Shown here: positions 5,641-7,962 of the stretch, piece after piece
Position numbering within the stretch: position 1 is the stretch's first letter
Layout: each line of letters begins with the position of its first letter
Origin: Methylovulum sp.
Lineage (GTDB): Bacteria; Pseudomonadota; Gammaproteobacteria; Methylococcales; Methylomonadaceae
Direction: 5' to 3'
Length of the DNA stretch: 7,962 bases
NCBI GenBank assembly: GCA_028713595.1
Contig: JAQTNZ010000096.1
Location: forward strand, 1-7,962
The notes under the pieces: generated by a model
The model's input: the letters and a program-made list of their open reading frames with translations, nothing else
Databases searched by the model: none
Told to the model about the DNA's origin: nothing
Made by a program: the position numbers and the translations under genes

Positions 5641-6135
5641 CTAGTGTGTGCAAGAAAAATCAATCCGCCGTTGCCGCACCCCTGCTTTAGGCATCTGCGC
5701 CCACAGTTGCGCATAACTTAACTGTAAAACTGGATGTATCAAGGTGGGGGCGATTTCCGCCAAGGGTTCCAACACAAAGGCGTAACGCTCAATATCGGCG
5801 CGGGGCAGTTGCAAACTGCCATCATTAATAAGCGCATCACCGTATAGCAATAAATCCAAGTCTAAGGTTCGGGACGAGAATTTTTTGCTGTCCGGTGTAC
5901 GCCCTTGGGCAAACTCAAGCTGCCGCAATTGTTGGGCAATGGCTTGGGGGGTCAGTTCCGAATTAAAGCCGACCACCAGATTATAAAAAGCCGCACCGGA
6001 AAAGCCCACCGCTTCGGCTTCATAGATACTGGACACCACCAACTCGCCAAACAACTGTTTAAGCGACTGCAAGCCTGCGGCAATATGTTTTTCCCGTTCA
6101 ATATTGCTGCCGATGCTGATGTAAGCTGTGGTCAT
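5641..6135 (-). CDS. folK: 2-amino-4-hydroxy-6-hydroxymethyldihydropteridine pyrophosphokinase (HPPK)
   Basis: This 164-residue cytoplasmic enzyme transfers pyrophosphate from ATP to 6-hydroxymethyl-7,8-dihydropterin, the step before dihydropteroate synthase in folate synthesis. The family pattern is complete: AYISIGSNI at 4-12, FYNLVVGF at 50-57 with N52, LEFAQGRT near 73-80, and the signature RTLDLDLLLYGD at 89-100 with R89, D92 and D94 matching the Arg and the two magnesium-binding Asp of E. coli HPPK. LPRADIERYAFVLEPL at 110-125 is the usual C-terminal block. The length (E. coli FolK is about 159) is normal. Its ATG overlaps the folB stop by four bases (ATGA), so the two are translationally coupled. 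Folate use or regulation is not shown by any riboswitch upstream. Confidence 0.95.
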   Translation of the reverse strand: MTTAYISIGSNIEREKHIAAGLQSLKQLFGELVVSSIYEAEAVGFSGAAFYNLVVGFNSELTPQAIAQQLRQLEFAQGRTPDSKKFSSRTLDLDLLLYGDALINDGSLQLPRADIERYAFVLEPLAEIAPTLIHPVLQLSYAQLWAQMPKAGVRQRRIDFSCTH

Positions 6136-6491
6136 GCGGTTTTTTCCCCGCGTTCGATGGTGATGCCGACATCAATGCCGCTGCCTATCGCGCCTTTTTT
6201 GTTGAGCGTGATTTTGACCCAAGGCACGGCAAATTCGCTACGGATAATCTGGGCAATTTCAGAGATTAGCCGCTCCACCAGAAAAAATTCACTGCCTTTT
6301 ACAAAGCTAATGATACGGTCGGAGACGGTCTTATAGTCTAAGGCGTATTGGATATCGTCAGTTGCCGCCGCTTTTTGAATGTCAAAAGCCATTTCAATAT
6401 CCAAAATGACTGTTTGCCGTTGTTGGCGTTCCCAATCATAAATGCCGATCAGGGTGTCAATTTCAAGACCGCCTAAAAAAATGATGTCCAT
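6132..6491 (-). CDS. folB: Dihydroneopterin aldolase
   Basis: This 119-residue enzyme cleaves 7,8-dihydroneopterin to 6-hydroxymethyl-7,8-dihydropterin and glycolaldehyde, supplying FolK. Family features are MDIIFLGGLEIDTLIGIYDWER at the N-terminus with E21, DYKTVSDRI at 52-60, LVERLISEIA at 71-80 with E73, and VKITLNKKGAI at 92-102 with the catalytic-type lysine K98 or K99. The length is typical of the family. It is the first gene of the folB-folK pair and overlaps folK by four bases. A weak GGA lies about 10 bases upstream of the ATG. No strong promoter was seen in the gap to dedA. Confidence 0.95.
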   Translation of the reverse strand: MDIIFLGGLEIDTLIGIYDWERQQRQTVILDIEMAFDIQKAAATDDIQYALDYKTVSDRIISFVKGSEFFLVERLISEIAQIIRSEFAVPWVKITLNKKGAIGSGIDVGITIERGEKTA

Positions 6492-6841
6492 GTAATAGTC
6501 CGCTGGTTTGGAAGTTAAAAGGCGGTAAGTATCAGGGAAATGGGCGGGGTGTACAAGTTTACTTTATGGCTGGGCTTGACTTTAAGCCTTGCAAGCAAAA
6601 CACGGGCTATACGATGCCAACGCAACGGCCCTGCAATGCTCCCGAGCGCTTTTAAGCATCAATACCCTAACCTTAAAAATAAGAGTTTTGTAGCCTTATT
6701 GCGGACAGCGGTTTTGCCGGTGTTGTTTGACAAAAACTAAGCTAATGGAAAATAATGGTTTTTTATCGGCTTATTTGATAAGCGCAGTGCTTGCAACTAA
6801 CCCTCCCTTTTCAGCATTTAACCGACCCAAGGAAACACACT
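6492..6841. other. Divergent gap between folB and the dedA-type gene
   Basis: This 350-bp region should hold the divergent promoters of folB and the DedA gene. The only open frame is 66 codons on the plus strand at 6540-6740. It has a hydrophobic start (FTLWLGLTLSLASKTRA) that could mimic a signal peptide, but no family resemblance, and AGGGA is only 1-2 bases before its ATG, so I do not call it a gene. Short symmetric sequences are present at 6573-6588 (GGCTT-N6-AAGCC), 6588-6595 (CTTGCAAG) and 6769-6783. No RNA gene was recognised. Confidence 0.5.
6769..6783. repeat. Small palindrome GCTTAT-TTG-ATAAGC upstream of dedA
   Basis: Two perfect 6-base arms flank a 3-base centre, 59 bp before the DedA start codon. 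The T-tract (TTTTTT) lies before, not after, the hairpin on the plus strand, and no gene ends here, so an intrinsic terminator is unlikely. It may be an operator. Confidence 0.35.
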
Positions 6842-7441
6842 ATGCTACATGAAGTCATCAACTGGCTTGTCACCACTATCGGCTCTATGGGCTATACGGG
6901 TATCTTTTTGTTGATGGCGATGGAAAGCTCAATCATCCCCATCCCTAGCGAGATTATTATGCCGCCCGCAGGCTATTTGGTGCAGGAAGGCAAGATGAAT
7001 ATGGCCTTGGTGATTTTAAGCGGCACGTCTGGCAGTTTGTTCGGCGCGTATGTCAATTATTTTGCCGCACGGTGGTTGGGGCGGCCTTTATTGGTGAAAT
7101 ACGGCCATTATGTGCTGATACGCGAAGAAACGTTGTTACGGGTAGAAAACTATTTTACCGAACACGGTGAAATTTCTACATTTATAGGCCGTCTGTTGCC
7201 GGTTATCCGCCACCTAATTTCTATCCCGGCAGGTTTGGCGGGGATGAATCACCTTAAGTTTTCGCTCTACACGTTACTGGGTGCGTTTATTTGGGTGTCC
7301 ATCCTGACGTTAATCGGCTATTTTCTGGGGCAAAATCAGGAATTGATCCTACGCTATTCACATCAGGTGGTGATCGGCTTGGTAGGTTTTAGCGTGTTGT
7401 TGGTGGCGGTTTATTTGAAAATGAAAGCCAAGCCTATTTAG
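6842..7441 (+). CDS. DedA family inner-membrane protein
   Basis: This 199-residue integral membrane protein belongs to the DedA (SNARE-associated/VTT) family, linked to lipid carrier transport and membrane homeostasis. Seen are the N-terminal motif MESSIIPIPSEIIMPPAGY at 27-45 with E28, P33, P35 and E37 in a re-entrant segment. Also seen is the signature FIGRLLPVIRHLISIPAGL at 114-132 with R117, P120, R123 and G131. Hydrophobic helices lie at about 52-72, 140-163 and 173-192. The ATG at 6842 is chosen because AAGGAAA sits 8 bases upstream. A longer frame from TTG at 6791 would add 17 residues (QLTLPFQHLTDPRKH) not typical of the family, and that stretch contains the ribosome site. It is divergent from folB and convergent with the toxin gene. 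Substrate cannot be inferred. Confidence 0.92.
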   Translation: MLHEVINWLVTTIGSMGYTGIFLLMAMESSIIPIPSEIIMPPAGYLVQEGKMNMALVILSGTSGSLFGAYVNYFAARWLGRPLLVKYGHYVLIREETLLRVENYFTEHGEISTFIGRLLPVIRHLISIPAGLAGMNHLKFSLYTLLGAFIWVSILTLIGYFLGQNQELILRYSHQVVIGLVGFSVLLVAVYLKMKAKPI

Positions 7442-7470
7442 ATGGTTTGGTATTTTGGATAAGGCCGGTG

Positions 7471-7749
7471 TCATCGGCTGTAATGGTAGCGTCCTTGGAG
7501 AAAATCAATCCGGTCATCAGTCACTAGATAGACCAAACGATGTTCTTGGGTGATACGGCGTGACCACGTTCCTGGGGCGATATGTTTTAACGGTTCAGGT
7601 TTGCCTATTCCGGTAAACGGGTCACGCATAACTGCTTCGACCAAATCGAGAATTTTGAGTGCGACCCGCTGGTTGGTTTGCACCCAGAACCGCAGGTCTT
7701 CACGAAATTCTGGCTGAAAGGCACTTACCCGCCCAACGGTTTTAACCAA
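7471..7749 (-). CDS. yoeB: Txe/YoeB family type II toxin (mRNA interferase)
   Basis: This 92-residue protein is a ribosome-dependent endoribonuclease of the YoeB type. The family blocks are intact: IGKPEPLKH at 48-56, WSRRITQEHRLVY at 62-74 and GRYHY at 86-90. E52, R71, H89 and Y90 align with E46, R65, H83 and Y84 of E. coli YoeB, so it is predicted active. Two residues (SR) follow the terminal HY. The start is inferred as TTG at 7749, because GAGG lies 6 bases upstream, it overlaps the antitoxin stop (TTGGTTAA), and no ATG or GTG exists between there and the conserved SAFQPEF. The longer frame from ATG 7899 runs over the antitoxin gene and is not family-like. It is the second gene of the operon, translationally coupled to the antitoxin. 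Confidence 0.9.
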   Translation of the reverse strand: MVKTVGRVSAFQPEFREDLRFWVQTNQRVALKILDLVEAVMRDPFTGIGKPEPLKHIAPGTWSRRITQEHRLVYLVTDDRIDFLQGRYHYSR

Positions 7750-7962
7750 GACCAACCTCGGCGCGTAAATCGGCGGGTGCTTGGGGTTGTGTGGTTTGTT
7801 GTTGGGCGCGGGCCAATGCCGCCAATAAGCGTTCCGCATTGGCAGGGGAGCGCAACAGATGTGCGGTTTCAAGCAGGCTGTTGAGTTCATCGGCGGCAAT
7901 CAGGGCGACATCGGCGGCCCCGCGCCGTTGGATAATCACCACTTCTTGATCGTCTGTCACCC
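7742..7962 (-). CDS. yefM: Phd/YefM family antitoxin, N-terminus beyond the window edge
   Basis: At least 72 residues are visible, ending at TAA 7742-7744. The frame stays open to the window edge, so the DNA-binding N-terminus (usually about 20 more residues, with a SYSEAR-type motif) is missing. The part from TDDQEVVIIQRRGAADVALI matches the Phd/YefM fold. ELNSLLETAHLLRSPANAERL is the YefM hallmark helix that leads into the toxin-neutralising tail. A GTG at 7960 is in frame but sits inside the expected domain, so it is not taken as the start. It would bind and inhibit the YoeB-type toxin and repress the shared promoter, which lies outside the window. Confidence 0.88.
   Translation of the reverse strand, partial: VTDDQEVVIIQRRGAADVALIAADELNSLLETAHLLRSPANAERLLAALARAQQQTTQPQAPADLRAEVGLG

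Noticed and set aside
6540..6740. 66-codon plus-strand frame with a hydrophobic N-terminus
   Set aside because: No recognisable family, the ribosome-site-like AGGGA is too close to the ATG, and it sits in a divergent promoter gap with no other sign of coding.

Overview
The window looks like chromosomal DNA of a gammaproteobacterium. Moderate GC, a folB-folK pair, and a LuxU/LuxO-like pair next to an LruC-domain gene would suit an aquatic or methanotroph-like gammaproteobacterium. That placement is inference from gene types only. No rRNA, tRNA, CRISPR array, insertion sequence or phage gene was seen.

Layout. The left edge (1-196, minus) holds the N-terminal part of D-aminoacyl-tRNA deacylase (dtd). 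Next is a complete DmeF-type cation diffusion facilitator (237-1196, minus) with a histidine-rich loop. Facing away from it are a 120-residue LuxU-like histidine phosphotransfer protein (1458-1820, plus) and a LuxO-like sigma-54 response regulator (1888-3271, plus). The regulator is broken twice: by a frameshift in the receiver domain near 1941-1949 and by an in-frame TAA at 2654-2656 in the AAA+ domain. Converging on it is a two-gene exported-protein operon on the minus strand: an LruC/DUF4114-type protein (3678-5336) followed 12 bp later by a small secreted protein (3291-3665). Beyond a 304-bp regulatory gap come folK and folB (5641-6491, minus, overlapping ATGA). A mostly empty 350-bp gap separates them from a DedA-family membrane protein (6842-7441, plus). 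The right edge holds a YoeB/YefM-type toxin-antitoxin pair (7471 to the edge, minus), with the antitoxin cut by the window end.

Most interesting point. The gap upstream of the LruC operon carries a near-consensus sigma-54 promoter (5429-5445, minus). About 75-120 bp upstream of it are two sites that match, fully or with one mismatch, the Vibrio LuxO operator as I recall it (TTGCA-WWW-TGCAA), inside a perfect 13-bp inverted repeat. The nearest regulator gene is a LuxO-like activator. Together these suggest a local phosphorelay: Hpt to LuxO-like regulator to sigma-54 to secreted LruC-type surface proteins. The activator gene is now a pseudogene in this sequence while its apparent target site looks intact. 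Either the circuit was recently lost, a paralogue works in trans, or the sequence contains errors.
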